Source: Chara braunii | Taxonomy: Eukaryota > Streptophyta > Charophyceae > Charales > Characeae | DNA length: 28,715 bases | Assembly (NCBI GenBank): GCA_003427395.1 | Contig: BFEA01000067.1 | Coordinates: 479,398 to 508,112 of the forward strand | Reading direction: 5' to 3' | Shown here: positions 1-9,286 of the stretch, one piece after another | Layout: every line of letters starts with the position of its first letter | Position numbering within the stretch: the stretch's first letter is position 1 | Notes under the pieces: model-generated | Told to the model about the DNA's origin: nothing | What the model saw: only the letters and a program-made list of their open reading frames with translations | Database searches by the model: none | Program-made: the position numbers and the translations under genes

Positions 1-158
1 CCTACCTAGTGCGCGCACCCTCGAATTTGCAAAATGAGAATGAATCTCCCCGTGGAAGAAGGGAGAGTCATTCAAATTTTGTAAAATTTGCGCATATGCG
101 CGTGGACAGAGAGAGAGAGACTCTGAGAGAGCCTGCAAGTTTGGCGCACCCAAAGTCG

Positions 159-160
<2 letters not shown>

Positions 161-201
<41 letters not shown>

Positions 202-211
202 CCCCCCCCCC
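161..211. repeat. (CT)n / (C)n microsatellite
   Basis: A pure CT dinucleotide run of about 38 bp is followed by a C run of about 13 bp. The same arrangement (CT-rich, then C-rich, then a conserved GC-rich 35-mer) occurs at 9370-9430, so the microsatellite is part of a larger repeated module. Confidence 0.95.
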
Positions 212-245
212 AGCCCCCCGCGGGCGCGTGAAGTCGACGAGGGTC
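211..245. repeat. 35-bp GC-rich module, copy 1
   Basis: These 35 bases are identical to 9396-9430. The module starts CAGCCCCCCGCGGGCGCG and ends in GTCGACGAGGGTC. In both places it follows a CT/C run. Sequence after the module differs, so the shared part is short. It is probably a fragment of a dispersed repeat; function unknown. Confidence 0.9.
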
Positions 246-340
246 TTTTTTTATTTTTTGAAATAAAATTGCTCCAATCTATTCGTGGGCAGCATCACGT
301 ATTGGGAACCGGGCCCATCTTCCCTTATAATGGAAATACA

Positions 341-448
341 TTGATGATTGATGATTGATGATTGATGATAATTCACGATAATTTATGATAATTTGGGATG
401 ATTGAGGATCATTTAGGATGATTTAGGATGTTAGAGTGGATGATTGAG
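341..448. repeat. Degenerate TGATGAT-type tandem repeat
   Basis: Short units of the TGATGATT / GATAATTT / GGATGATT type recur for about 110 bp and become more degenerate to the right. AT-rich, no coding potential. Confidence 0.85.
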
Positions 449-886
449 GTCATGAAATAGAGCTAGATGATGACCAATCAAATGATTGTCTACTCAACAC
501 TCAAATACTATCCTATCGCTAATTTCTTGTATCCATTCCAATCAACCAATCACAATTGAGCCCGTGCTGTGCACCAGTCAGGCCTCTGCCTGGTCTCACA
601 CCCCAATCTGGCTTGGTTACAGGGCAGTGCTACCCACCCTAGCTCCGACCATCGTCGGCCAGATTGTAACCATTAGTCAAGTTTGCAGACTGCCTTCCTT
701 CCTCGGCAATCCCAGGCCTCTATACAAAGCCTTAAGCTCCTACTCAAGCAGGGTACAGGGCACTGCCCAGCTCCGGGCAGCATCGATCTGGTGCCAACTC
801 AACCTGGCCATTACACAAAAAGACTCAATTAGGAAATTAGCTAATGTAGAATGCCAACTAGAAATCTAGGATCTGATAATATCAGA
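449..886. other. Non-coding flank left of LINE copy A
   Basis: An open stretch begins with TTG at 486 and ends at TAG 867-869, but its translation shows no recognisable domain and composition looks non-coding. A short inverted repeat is present (GGGCAGTGC at 622-630 against GCACTGCCC at 760-768). This is inferred to be pre-insertion DNA, since the target-site duplication of LINE A lies at 887-900. Confidence 0.5.
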
Positions 887-900
887 ATCCAGATCAGCAA
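887..900. repeat. Target-site duplication of LINE A, left copy
   Basis: The 14-mer ATCCAGATCAGCAA is repeated exactly at 7621-7634, directly after the poly(A) tail of LINE A. With one ambiguous A at the tail boundary the match is 15 bp. Exact direct repeats that begin right after an A tail are the hallmark of target-primed reverse transcription. Confidence 0.85.
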
Positions 901-1049
901 GGCCCCCCCCCAAGGACGAAGCAGGCAGCAAGAACGAACAGCGCAGACTCACCCAGGAGATCGCAACAGTTGCAGCCCAGACAAAGAGACTGTTCGATAA
1001 GAACCAGGACTACAAAAAGGAGCGAGGTGAGAAGTTTATCACAATTCGT

Positions 1050-1763
1050 ATGATCGCGAAAAACAAGGCGCCCAGTGTCCCCAAATTAGCAAGCACTGAT
1101 AGGGGGACCATCAGGGCAGTAAGACCGCTGCTCCCAGTCCGGTTCAGATGCAAATTCAACGAGTGGCAGGTGGCCACAAATGCTGCTTTCTCAATCCCCA
1201 CCCTCGACGATGACAGGGCCCTGGCCAAGAGCATCAGGGACAATGTCAGAGCCGAGCCTCCGCTGGGGGTGCTTGGGATCCTGCCACGAGAGCAGACAAC
1301 CAAAGGGAAGGTGCTGGAAAAACAGATCTTCACCCCCTTCGACCCCATCCTGGTCAAGCTCGATGAGAGAGCAAAACTCAGCGAAGGCCTGACCTGGAGG
1401 GCGTGGGACACAATCACAACGCTGCCATACAACGTGCTGAACGGAAGGTTCAGCACGTTCGACATCATCACAGACTCGCTGGCTGACATCATTAGGACCC
1501 GCCTATTGACCTCCAAGACCTCGTTGCAGGACGAGGCGACCCCCATCGACGTGGACATGGGAAGGAAAGAATCGGACATGGAGAACGAAGAGGAAGAAGA
1601 GATGGAAGTGGGCGACAAGATCTCTCCAGGGGGAGACGACGCCGGGCCTCCGGCGACGTCGGAGAGCAGCGCTGGAGAGTACGGCCTGGGCTCCTCAGCA
1701 GCAAGTGAGGACAGCAGGGACTCGGACACCGACATCAGCAAGACCCAGGCAGTCGTGGACTGA
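1050..1763 (+). CDS. LINE A ORF1, C-terminal part
   Basis: 237 codons from ATG 1050; the same frame is open upstream past the inferred element start at 901, so the true protein probably began further 5' and this ATG is only the first one left. No zinc knuckle is present. A globular segment (residues about 25-145) is followed by a highly acidic, Ser-rich tail (Glu run near 180-186, Asp/Ser-rich end). Its layout resembles the C-terminal part of the ORF1 of copy B (15998-16618, minus strand), including a TW/QW followed by hydrophobic residues and a C-terminal LAxxIRxxLL-like helix; this similarity was judged by eye and is weak. ORF1 proteins of L1 elements bind the element RNA in the cytoplasmic RNP. 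The frame is intact. An equally long minus-strand frame over it is a shadow. Confidence 0.65.
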   Translation: MIAKNKAPSVPKLASTDRGTIRAVRPLLPVRFRCKFNEWQVATNAAFSIPTLDDDRALAKSIRDNVRAEPPLGVLGILPREQTTKGKVLEKQIFTPFDPILVKLDERAKLSEGLTWRAWDTITTLPYNVLNGRFSTFDIITDSLADIIRTRLLTSKTSLQDEATPIDVDMGRKESDMENEEEEEMEVGDKISPGGDDAGPPATSESSAGEYGLGSSAASEDSRDSDTDISKTQAVVD

Positions 1764-1807
1764 ATAACTTACCGCAGTAAAAATAAAACCCCACCCCACA
1801 AACAAAA

Positions 1808-1854
1808 ATGAAGACACGGCACCAAAGATCAAAGAAAAACAGGAAAGGAAAAGG

Positions 1855-1919
<65 letters not shown>

Positions 1920-3550
1920 TAATAAGTAGCAATGCAGAGTTCCAAGGAATCAGAAACGGGCCGGTCAGCCCACCCAGGATAAACGGGCACGCTAAAGGGC
2001 TCCAGATAATTAGTTGGAACGTCAACGGCCTTGGGAACATTCTGACCGACGAAGACAAGCTTAGAGATATCCGGACTTGTCTGGTGGGGAAGGATAACCC
2101 TAAACCCCACCTCATACTCCTCCAAGAGACTCATCTATCCAATCTGAGCAGTCACCCGAAGATACAGCAGAGGATGGAGAAATCTGTAGGAGGATGCACA
2201 GTCGCCCTGTGGTCCAACAAAGACGGTCAAAGCAATAGAGGGACGGCGATATTGATCCCAAAAACGTCCAAAATCCCGACCGAAGGACAGATCCTAAACA
2301 ATGAGGGGGAATGTGAGGAAGGGAGATGGTCGTGGTTGGACATCAAATGGCAAGGAGAGGATCTGCGAATTCTCAACCTTTACGCACCAAACACGGAATC
2401 CGACAGACTAACTTTCTTTGAAAACATCAAATCCCTCATCCCCAACCCACAGTCAATAATCATCGCAGGGGACTGGAACACGACCCTGGACCCAAACCTA
2501 GATCGGATCTCAAGAACAGCACTAATGGGACCCACAAGAGCGGGCACCCGGATTCGGAACTTGATGACTGAATTCGAACTCTGCGACCCCCTCAGGCCAC
2601 TGCATCTGGATAAGAAAGTTTTCTCCCGAATAAGGAGGAACCAAGCCAACCGGACTTCACTATCCAGGATTGACTACTTCCTCATATCCGAGAGCCTACT
2701 AGGAACAGTCAAAGAGGCCGAAATCCTCCCATCAACAGCCTTCGAAGGACTGGACCACAAACCTATCCAGATGCTGCTCAACTTCAAATTGAATGTACCA
2801 GTTCAAACAGGCCAGGTTTTTTTAAAGCTGAACAACTCCTTGTTAAAAACAGAAAGAATGACGGCAACAGTCCAAGAAAACTGGGCCCTCAATAAGCAGC
2901 GAGAATCAAAGAAGACAAACAGCCACCAATGGTTCATTGACAGCTACACAGAATTAACACGGACAGTCTCAGCGGAATCAAGAGATATTGCTAGAGACCG
3001 CAAAAGAAGAAGGGAAGAACTCCAGTTCGCCATGGCTGTTGCAGAAGCAAATCTGGCGGTGGATCTAACCAGTGGATTCTACCAAGAACTACTAGACGAC
3101 ACTAAAGAAGAACTAAACCAATGGAGAAGATGGGAACTCAGAGGTGTACAAATACGAGCAAGGATGACAGACTATGCACTTAACGAGTCTATGACAAAAT
3201 TCTTTTTTTCCAAAATCAAGGCGAACGCAAGGAACAACATGATAGAGGCCCTCGAAGACCCATCACATGCAGGAAGCACAGAAACAACAGGCCCTGAGAT
3301 GGTAGGGATAGCCAGATCCTTCTACGCAGATCTATACGAATCCAAGACTCCCTCACCCCCGACAACAGCGAACCGAGCAGCCCGCCAACTGATGCTGTCG
3401 TACCTCGACAGAACCATCTCGACCAGTAAGGCGGAAGGCCTGGATAAACCACTGACCCTGACCGAACTACACATAGCCTTGAACCAGATGGGAAATGACA
3501 AAGCCCCGGGCATCGATGGCCTCTCTAAGGAATTCTGGAACTTCTTCTGA
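1808..3550 (+). CDS. LINE A ORF2 5' segment: APE endonuclease and start of RT
   Basis: 580 codons, ending at TGA 3548. Residues 17-37 are a lysine run encoded by the A-tract. The APE (exonuclease-endonuclease-phosphatase) domain runs from about residue 65 to 320: SWNVNGL, LLQETH, RGTAILI, NLYAPN, GDWNTTLD, SRIDYFLIS and GLDHKPI carry the expected Asn, Glu, Tyr, Asp/Asn, Asp and His, so the nuclease part looks intact. A linker of about 200 residues rich in Arg/Glu/Lys follows, then the RT N-terminus with NDKAPGIDGLSKEFW near residue 564. APE makes the first-strand nick in L1-type integration. The stop replaces a codon read as Trp at the same place in copy B. Confidence 0.85.
1855..1917 (+). 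repeat. 63-bp poly(A) tract inside LINE A
   Basis: An uninterrupted A run lies between ORF1 and the APE domain, in frame with ORF2. Copy B has no such run at the equivalent place. It may be an expanded A-rich spacer or a slippage product; its true length is uncertain from assembled sequence. Confidence 0.9.
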
Positions 3551-3592
3551 TCGACCCTGGGAGAGGACCTACTCGACTTCTTCAACGAAAGC

Positions 3593-3802
3593 ATGCGCAA
3601 AGGAGGCCTAGGAAAGGATTTGAGCACCAGTGTGGTCTCACTGCTGTACAAGAAGGGAGACAAAGAAGACCTGAAAAAGTACAGACCTATTTCCCTACTA
3701 ACCACGCCGTACAAAATCCTCGCCAAGGCTCTTGCAAACAAAATCACAAAACTAACGAACAACTGTTTTCACATCGACCAAGCGGGTTTCATCCCAGGTT
3801 GA
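3593..3802 (+). pseudogene. LINE A RT segment between two stops
   Basis: This stretch is in the same frame as 1808-3550 and 3809-4806. It carries the conserved RT block with LLYKKGDK, KKYRPISLLTTPYK, LAKALANKI and QAGFIPG. It ends in TGA 3800-3802; copy C reads Arg after FIPG, so a CGA-to-TGA transition is the simplest explanation. It is part of the ORF2 pseudogene and was not separately translated. Confidence 0.8.
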
Positions 3803-3808
3803 TACATA

Positions 3809-4806
3809 TTGGACAACGTGATGACTCTGAATGAGGCGGCAAAAAAGATCACAGAAAAACGAATGAAGGCTGCAATCCTGTTCGATTTCGAGAAAGCCTA
3901 CGACCAAGTTAACTGGGATTTTCTCCATGCATGCATGGAGAAAATGGGGGTAGGCCCGAACTTCAGAAGTTGGGTGAGAGTTCTGTACGCAGACGCAACC
4001 GGAAGAGTCCAAACCTATCCAATTCCACGTTCAGTCAGACAAGGCGACCCACTGACTCCTCCCATATTCCTCTTCATAATGGAAGTCATAGCTTCCTTTC
4101 TCCGCAAAGACCCGTCCATTGACCACCTCACAGAACGGAATTTCAACCCGTTACACGACTTCGCCCTACCCACTGCACTCATGTTCACGAACGACCTTAC
4201 GGTACTCATTAGAGCAAACAACAACTCTTTCCAAGCACTGGTAAGGGCAATGGAAGCCTTCAGAGTGGCATTAGAAATGAGGGTCAATTGGAACAAAACC
4301 GAAGGATGGTGGTTAGCAGACGGCACCCCTCCCCAACCACCGGACACAACCACACCCATGACTTGGACCACAGGTGAGCAAGCACTACGGTTCCTGGGCA
4401 TTATGATCAATAAGGAAGGAGTGTGGCCAGGAATGGGCCAGAACCTAATAGCTAGAGCAATCACTCGCCTGACCCTGTGCAAAAACGCCCAGGCCTCACT
4501 AATCGGACGTGCACTACTTGTCAACACAGCAATCTTCTCCACACTGTGGTATATGGCATCCATCTGGTCCCCCCCCCACAACGACCTCAAGGAGCTTAAA
4601 AACAGGGTGAGATGCTACCTGTGGACAGGTGACCCCAACAGGAACACTTGCATCAACAGGGTCGCATGGAACCACAACACTAGGAAGCCACAAGAAGGGG
4701 GCCTCGAGATAATCGACCCAAAACAGGAATCCATAGCACTGCAGATGAAATGGATAATCAAGATTCTCACCAAACAGTTCCTCCCGTGGACCCAAATGGC
4801 GCTAGA
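3809..4806 (+). pseudogene. LINE A RT palm/fingers segment, FTND active site
   Basis: The frame continues from the preceding stop. RT motif A is FDFEKAYDQVNWDFL with its Asp present; motif B region is RSVRQGDPLTPPIFLFIMEV; motif C is LMFTNDLTVLIRA, where the L1 consensus F/YADD has become FTND. The first Asp binds catalytic metal, so polymerase activity should be lost. Downstream conserved blocks are LRFLGIMINKEG, LIGRALLVNTAIFSTLWYMASIW and a GGLEIIDPKQESIALQMKW thumb-like block. The segment ends at the N (4807), where an assembly duplication changes frame. Copy C shares the Asp-to-Asn change. Confidence 0.85.
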
Positions 4807-4894
4807 NAAAACAGGAATCCATAGCACTGCAGATGAAATGGATAATCAAGATTCTCACCAAACAGTTCCTCCCGTGGACCCAAATGGCGCTAGA
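4720..4894. repeat. Exact 87-bp direct duplication around a single N
   Basis: 4720-4806 and 4808-4894 are identical and separated by one N at 4807. The 88-bp offset is not a multiple of three and shifts ORF2 from one frame to the next. Two contig ends joined with a one-base gap without merging their overlap explains this best; a real tandem duplication is less likely. Confidence 0.9.
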
Positions 4895-5430
4895 CAGTAT
4901 CAGAAACTTAGCTCCCATCAACTCCCCTCCAAACATGAACGACCTGTTTTGGCTCATGGCAAAGGACTGGACAATCAAGTCCGGCAGACCATGCAGGAGA
5001 AACCCCGCACAACACAACCCTGCACAGCTCAACACAAACCCCACTCAAACAGTCAGCACATATTGGAGTCCCACGCAAAATGATGCCGAGTAAACACGGG
5101 GCACCAGGTAACAGAGAAGAAGTCCTGAGACAACCGCTCTTCTGCAATCCGTGGATCATTGACTCCAGTGGAACGACTTGGACCCTGCGCTCACGGGAGT
5201 GCGGATGGTTATCCTGGGTAGAAAAAGGCGTGTGGCAGGTCAAGCACATCTGGGTAGAAGACCAAGGACGATGGGCAACGGATCAGGAACTACGCAACAC
5301 ATTAAAAGGCTGCCACACCCTCTCCGATAACCTAACACTGATCCAAAATAGTATCCCAACTCCAAAGAGAGGAATTCTCGTGGAAATCCGGGGACTGGGG
5401 CATACTAGTCACCCAAGCCCAGCCTACTAG
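4833..5430 (+). pseudogene. LINE A ORF2 region after RT, frameshifted
   Basis: After the duplication the coding frame runs on to TAA 5091-5093, then homology continues in another frame (5080-5430). The block EEVLRQPLFCNPWIID, followed by a Trp-rich stretch and HIWVEDQGRWATDQELR, matches by eye the minus-strand copy B (EEVARQPLFGNRWITD ... HLWDQARNDWLSEEQLR) and a piece of copy C (EEVLRQPLFGND). This is the conserved region between RT and the C-terminal zinc motif in this family. A frameshift lies at about 5085-5110 and another at about 5365-5380. Confidence 0.75.
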
Positions 5431-5863
5431 AGCATACAGATTCGTCATTAGAACCAGCCCACACGGCTACCTATCCAAATTCTACTCCTACCCCGTTGTT
5501 AAGCACAGCACAAATGAGCTGGAAATCCAGAACAAAGATCCCCAGTACGACATACTCGAGGCCTTCCGACTGAGGAAAGTGAGGGTGTCAAAGGCCAAAC
5601 CCTGGAAAATCTTTCAACCGGACCTCAGCATCTCAGAGTTAGAATTCGACCCGAAAGAATGGTTATGGAAACAGGGAAATTCTGGGAGGACTAGAACAAT
5701 AGCCGAATACGACGTCAAATTCGGTTACGAGCTAGGCCTACAAACCACAGACCCAGATCCTAGGCTCAAAGGAAAATGGAGGGAGATACTGAGTCTGGAC
5801 CCCTCGGCCACCATATCCATTCCGTGGACAAAATTCCTAACCATTAGACCGGCTAGGATTTGA
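5369..5863 (+). pseudogene. LINE A ORF2 linker before zinc motif
   Basis: Homology resumes in a third frame with SGDWGILVTQAQPTRAYRF (copy B: EGDWVVLSGDATRVGEV), then LSISELEFDPKEWLWKQG (copy B: LPIDVAEWRWKIP; copy C: ITELELDPDKWGWYE). It ends at TGA 5861-5863, after which the same frame goes on. The three-way match between copies A, B and C is good evidence that this was coding. No catalytic function is assigned. Confidence 0.75.
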
Positions 5864-5866
5864 AGC

Positions 5867-6454
5867 ATGCAATGGCTCTTAGCACACGCCTCTCTGCCAA
5901 CCAATCAGTGGCTCCACAAGAGAAGAAAGCACACAGACCCCGACAACACTGATATATGCAGACTATGCACAGACAACGCCTTGGAAGACATACCCCACTG
6001 CCTCCTATACTGCACGGAAGCAACATGGATTTGGAACAAAGTGCGCGACCTATGGACCATTCTTTTCTCATCTCCTCCCCCGGCCACAAACCCCCTGAAC
6101 ATCCTGCTCCTATCTAACGACACTAACAATCTCAAAGGCGACAAGGAAGTCTGGTTCCACCTACTCAGAAAGCTAGCCCTATGGGTAATCTGGAAGAGGA
6201 GATGCTCCAAGACGATCGAAGGAACTGAAGTGACAAGAGAAGAAATGTGGGCTCTACTGCTGAGAATGGCTGAAACAGAGATCCGATCCAGATGGCGAGA
6301 AGTGACCTTGACGACGAAAGGCAGACCAGAAAGGATAGCCACAAAGAGATGTAAATTCATAAGAGACTGGCTTCTACAGGGAAAGATCACCACTGTGGTG
6401 GACAATAGAATGGTGTGGAAGAAGTGGCATAACACAAGAACAGGGACCCATTGA
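5867..6454 (+). pseudogene. LINE A ORF2 C-terminus with zf-RVT-like motif
   Basis: 195 codons after the stop at 5861 and in the same frame. SMQWLLAHASLPTNQWL is followed by ICRLCTDNALEDIPHCLLYC, a Cys-x2-Cys ... His-Cys-x3-Cys arrangement like the zinc-binding region of plant reverse transcriptases (zf-RVT). Then come LALWVIWKRRCSKTIEG and MAETEIRSRWREV, both recognisable in copy B (VLWAIWRRRCILTLEG, MIETAIRAQWKKT). The end at TGA 6452-6454 is taken as the natural ORF2 stop because homology to copy B ends near here. In L1 elements this region helps RNA/RNP binding. Confidence 0.8.
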
Positions 6455-6748
6455 AGAGCAAACTGAGATTATAATCTCAACAGTCTAGACAACTCTCCCC
6501 TTTTCTTGCTTTATACGTACTATGTGGCAGAGACACTGTAGTCTCTTAGAGGAAAAGTGGGTGGGCAAGCTGACAATCAATCCTCCTGATAGGGAGCAAT
6601 CAATGCTGGTCAGGGTTCCTTCGGCCAGACGGAAGGAAGCGTGTGAGTGTTCACCATGTATTTCAATTTCGACTTGCCGGTGGAAAGGAACCGGACTGAC
6701 GCTCCCCAGAATGGATATGGAGCCAGGACCATAAGGACCTGTTTTAAG
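6455..6748 (+). other. LINE A 3' UTR
   Basis: About 290 bp between the ORF2 stop and a TTAA at 6749. No frame, no polyadenylation signal that stands out. If the TTAA-flanked element 6753-7587 is removed, this UTR would run straight into the poly(A) tail. Confidence 0.5.
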
Positions 6749-7583
6749 TTAAACCACCAGTACCTTCCCCAGTGTTGGGAAATTACGTGATACTGGCCAG
6801 TACCTGAACTTTTCGGGGGTCGGACAGAGGGTCGGCAATGTCCCAAAAGTCGTATTTTTTTTTTTGCCCACGTGCACGAAAGGGAAAGGAAAAAAAACGG
6901 GCCTTTATACTGCAATGATGTTGGGCAGGGATGTCTAGGAGACCGTGCTCACACAGCCTCACAGTCTTGCATGCATCTTACAGCAAAGACGGTCACGTTC
7001 TCAAACTTGTTGTTTTCTTTTTTTCTTTTGTATTTATTTGTTACGAGTGCCCTGCCAACAAGGCAGGGCGGAATCCGTGATCTGCTCTAGTGTTGTTTCC
7101 TCAAATGATTGTAACACTGATGTATCCAGCCGTTTTCAAGGCCGAATCCATGTTTTCATTTTTTTTTTCTTGTTTTCATTTTCTGGACTCTGACAATGTG
7201 AATCCGTGATCTGCTCGAGCTGTGTTCCCTCAGAGGATTGTAACCCTGATCACACTTGCACTTACGGGAATGTATCTTGCCATTTTCACGGGCGAATCCA
7301 TGTTTGTCCGTTTTTTTTTTTTTGAGTTTTTGAAATCTGACAACCTGGCCACGGGGCTGAGATGCCCTCACTGAGGGCACACTCACACTTACACTTACGA
7401 GAATGCATACAGCTGCAATCACGCCCAGAGCTTTGTTTCTTTTTCTTGTTTTCTGAGTTTTCACGGCCGCAACTTTTTTTTTTGTTTTTTTTATACCATA
7501 AAGAAATGGAGTGGGACCCAGGCTCGACAAAACTCGGAGCGCAGTGAAAATCAGGGTCGGCAAAAACAGGCTCAGGGGTACTG

Positions 7584-7591
<8 letters not shown>
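6749..7591. mobile_element. TTAA-flanked inverted-repeat element in the LINE 3' end
   Basis: TTAA at 6749-6752 is followed by ACCACCAGTACC (6753-6764); the reverse complement GGTACTGGTGG (7577-7587) is followed by TTAA at 7588-7591, with one A missing from the right end. TTAA duplications with short inverted repeats are typical of piggyBac-like elements and their MITEs. The interior has no transposase-like frame; it holds T-tracts and a degenerate 130-150 bp tandem repeat. Related ends occur at 9578-9596, 9863-9881 and 9911-9926. Its position just before the A tail suggests insertion into a TTAAAA at the UTR/tail boundary. Confidence 0.5.
7069..7460. repeat. Degenerate 130-150 bp tandem repeat
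   Basis: Units starting GAATCCGTGATCTGCTC occur at about 7070 and 7200. Each continues with a TTCCTCA..GATTGTAAC.CTGAT block, a GGCGAATCCATGTTT-like block, a T-tract and a TCTGACAA segment. A third, weaker unit follows from about 7345. It lies inside the TTAA-flanked element. Confidence 0.75.

Positions 7592-7620
<29 letters not shown>
7590..7620 (+). repeat. Poly(A) tail of LINE A
   Basis: An unbroken run of about 31 A, directly followed by the right copy of the target-site duplication. Confidence 0.9.
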
Positions 7621-7624
<4 letters not shown>

Positions 7625-7634
7625 AGATCAGCAA
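7621..7634. repeat. Target-site duplication of LINE A, right copy
   Basis: Exact copy of 887-900. Joining the two flanks here would rebuild the empty site, which is TGA/GAT-rich on both sides. Confidence 0.85.
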
Positions 7635-9000
7635 AACTTTTTGACGATGAAATTTGACGAGTACCCTGAGATGGTCACAAAGATGACGTATAATGATGAC
7701 GATGCTGATGATTATTCCTCTCCACCCCTCCCCTTCTTACATGTACTCTCCTCCTCTCCCCTTATTTCCTCTTCCTCTCACTGCCTCCGCTGAGCCGAAC
7801 CCCGCTATCAGCATGAAGTTCCTATCAGGCCCAACGAGAGAGAGAACCTCCTCATGCCCTTCTACCTTGAGGTAACCAGTTCCCCCAAAAGGTGTACCTC
7901 AAAACTAACACTCTAACCTAGTCTCCCTCCGCCAGAAGACAATGCGCCCCCATACATATCTTCCAGCCCCAGCCCATGTCAGCTCCCATCATCTGTGTCT
8001 ACTCCCTTGAGGGCAATCACCTCCTACCTTGTGTTACCCTTGCGGAGCGCTCCCTTCCTGACCAACCTACCTACCAACTAGACCATAACCTATCTGGGCG
8101 AAAAGAATATAACCACCGACACAGAGATAACTACTGATTGATGAAAAAATAAATAAAGAAACCGTGATGGTGATGATGATGATGATGATGATAAAGATTC
8201 AGATTGGTAGATGATGATGACGATGAAATAAAATTTGTGAAAATAAGTAACGAACGTCTGACTTGTGATGCCCTAATGGCATCGGTATGGAAGATTGACA
8301 GCTCACTATTGCTGTAATGAAAACAAAAGATGACAATGATTACGATTTTGACAGAGAAGTCCGAATGATGATCATGAAGAAGATAAGAAAGGGAAATGGT
8401 GAGGATGACAATCATCAACAATGAGATGCAGATGGCGACCAGCGGCACAAAAAAAGACGCGGGTGGCGCGAATGACAAACAACTTTGATGTGTGAAGACA
8501 ACCAGCGGCAATGTCGATGATAAACCAACGCTTCGGATGAAAAAACCTGCACACAAAAAAAACAACAAAAGAAACACAAGACTGAAGAAGAGCTCCCTTG
8601 ATGATGATCTCGCCAACGATCCCCCTGCTGTGATGATGCTCCAAGCTGGTCCAATGTTCTCCACACTTTGGTTCCACGGGGCTGACTCCACTTTCTTCCA
8701 TCGACGTCGACTTTCGCCAACTCACTCGAGCGCTCCATCCTCTATAAGGGCATTGACTATGGACTAGTATGGAGCACTTGACGTGGAAAGCATAGGGGAA
8801 ATGGGCAAAAAGCAGCTTCCACCACCATTTTCCTTTTTCCACAATGCTTCAGGCCAGCCACCACGTCAGCCTGTGATGTGGATTGGCCAAGCGCCTTTGG
8901 ATGCCACGCATGTGTTAAGCGCTATTGCCAGATCCTTCTATCCCCTCACAACATCGTCATGCCAACGCGTCGCCACGCACTAGCTGTCAGCAGCATGTCA
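7635..9000. other. Non-coding, microsatellite-rich stretch
   Basis: AT- and GAT-rich with CT-rich islands. Frames on both strands are low-complexity or antisense to one another and show no domain. I see no RNA gene or promoter I can defend. Confidence 0.6.
8165..8225. repeat. (GAT)n microsatellite
   Basis: TGATGATGA runs at 8170-8193 and again at 8209-8225 with a short interruption. A minus-strand frame reads it as a His run, which is why a spurious open frame appears. Confidence 0.9.
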
Positions 9001-9009
9001 CGTGTACGA

Positions 9010-9180
9010 AGCCAGCACCACGCCATCCGCCAGTCGCCAGCGCCTCGCTGCTTGCTCGTAGCCAGCACCTCGCCATCTGTGAGCGACCAGCGCCTCGCTC
9101 CTCTCAGGGAGCCAGCGCCTCGCCGCCTTCGAACCATCAGCACCCCGCTACCAGCGCACAAGCAGCACCTCACCACCGAT
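9010..9180. repeat. GC-rich minisatellite (GCCAGCRCCTCGC core)
   Basis: The core GCCAGCRCCTCGC or a close variant recurs about every 24-26 bp at least five times between about 9020 and 9150. Units diverge between cores. No coding evidence. Confidence 0.8.
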
Positions 9181-9286
9181 GGCTGACCAGCCCCCTGCCA
9201 AGAACACACTGCCAGCGCCACACCTCCAGCATGCGTGTTGACTTCAGCATGCTCTTCCATTACGCAAGCTTTTATCACAAAGTATG

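Larger units (their letters stand above)
1808..6454 (+). pseudogene. LINE A ORF2 (APE endonuclease - RT - zinc motif), broken
   Basis: One polyprotein-type reading frame can be followed by homology through the whole interval. Breaks seen: TGA 3548-3550 (inside FWNFF/STLGEDLL; copy B has Trp here), TGA 3800-3802 (after FIPG; copy C has Arg here), a frame change caused by the 88-bp assembly duplication at 4720-4807, a frameshift near 5085-5110, a frameshift near 5365-5380, and TGA 5861-5863. The first RT metal-binding Asp of FADD is Asn (FTND, about 4187-4198). ORF2 would nick target DNA and reverse-transcribe the element RNA at the nick. The start at 1808 is the first ATG after ORF1, 44 bp past its stop, but the true start could be downstream of the A-tract. 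Confidence 0.85.
901..7620 (+). mobile_element. LINE copy A (L1-type non-LTR retrotransposon)
   Basis: A 6.7-kb element bounded by a 14-bp target-site duplication. From 5' to 3' it holds the C-terminal part of ORF1 (to 1763), an A-rich spacer, ORF2 with APE endonuclease, reverse transcriptase and a C-terminal Cys/His motif (1808-6454), a 3' UTR, an inverted-repeat insertion (6749-7591), and poly(A) at 7590-7620. ORF1 has no clear N-terminal half, so the copy is probably 5'-truncated at 901. ORF2 has three in-frame stops and at least two frameshifts not due to the assembly, plus an active-site substitution, so the copy cannot move by itself. The APE plus single-RT plan places it in the L1 superfamily. 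Confidence 0.85.

Noticed and set aside
486-869. Open frame of 127 codons in the same frame as LINE A ORF1, which would make a longer ORF1 with one TAG
   Set aside because: The exact target-site duplication at 887-900 places this sequence outside the element, and the translation has no protein-like features. Same-frame alignment has a 1-in-3 chance.
1010-1741. Minus-strand frame of 243 codons opposite ORF1
   Set aside because: Mirror of the plus-strand ORF1; Ser/Leu-rich with no domain, and the plus strand agrees with copy B.
1735-2134. Minus-strand frames with long Phe runs
   Set aside because: Produced by the 63-bp A-tract read backwards.
8131-8842. Minus-strand frames of 107-186 codons with a His run
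   Set aside because: The His run is the GAT microsatellite; the rest is low-complexity and the frames overlap each other in all phases.
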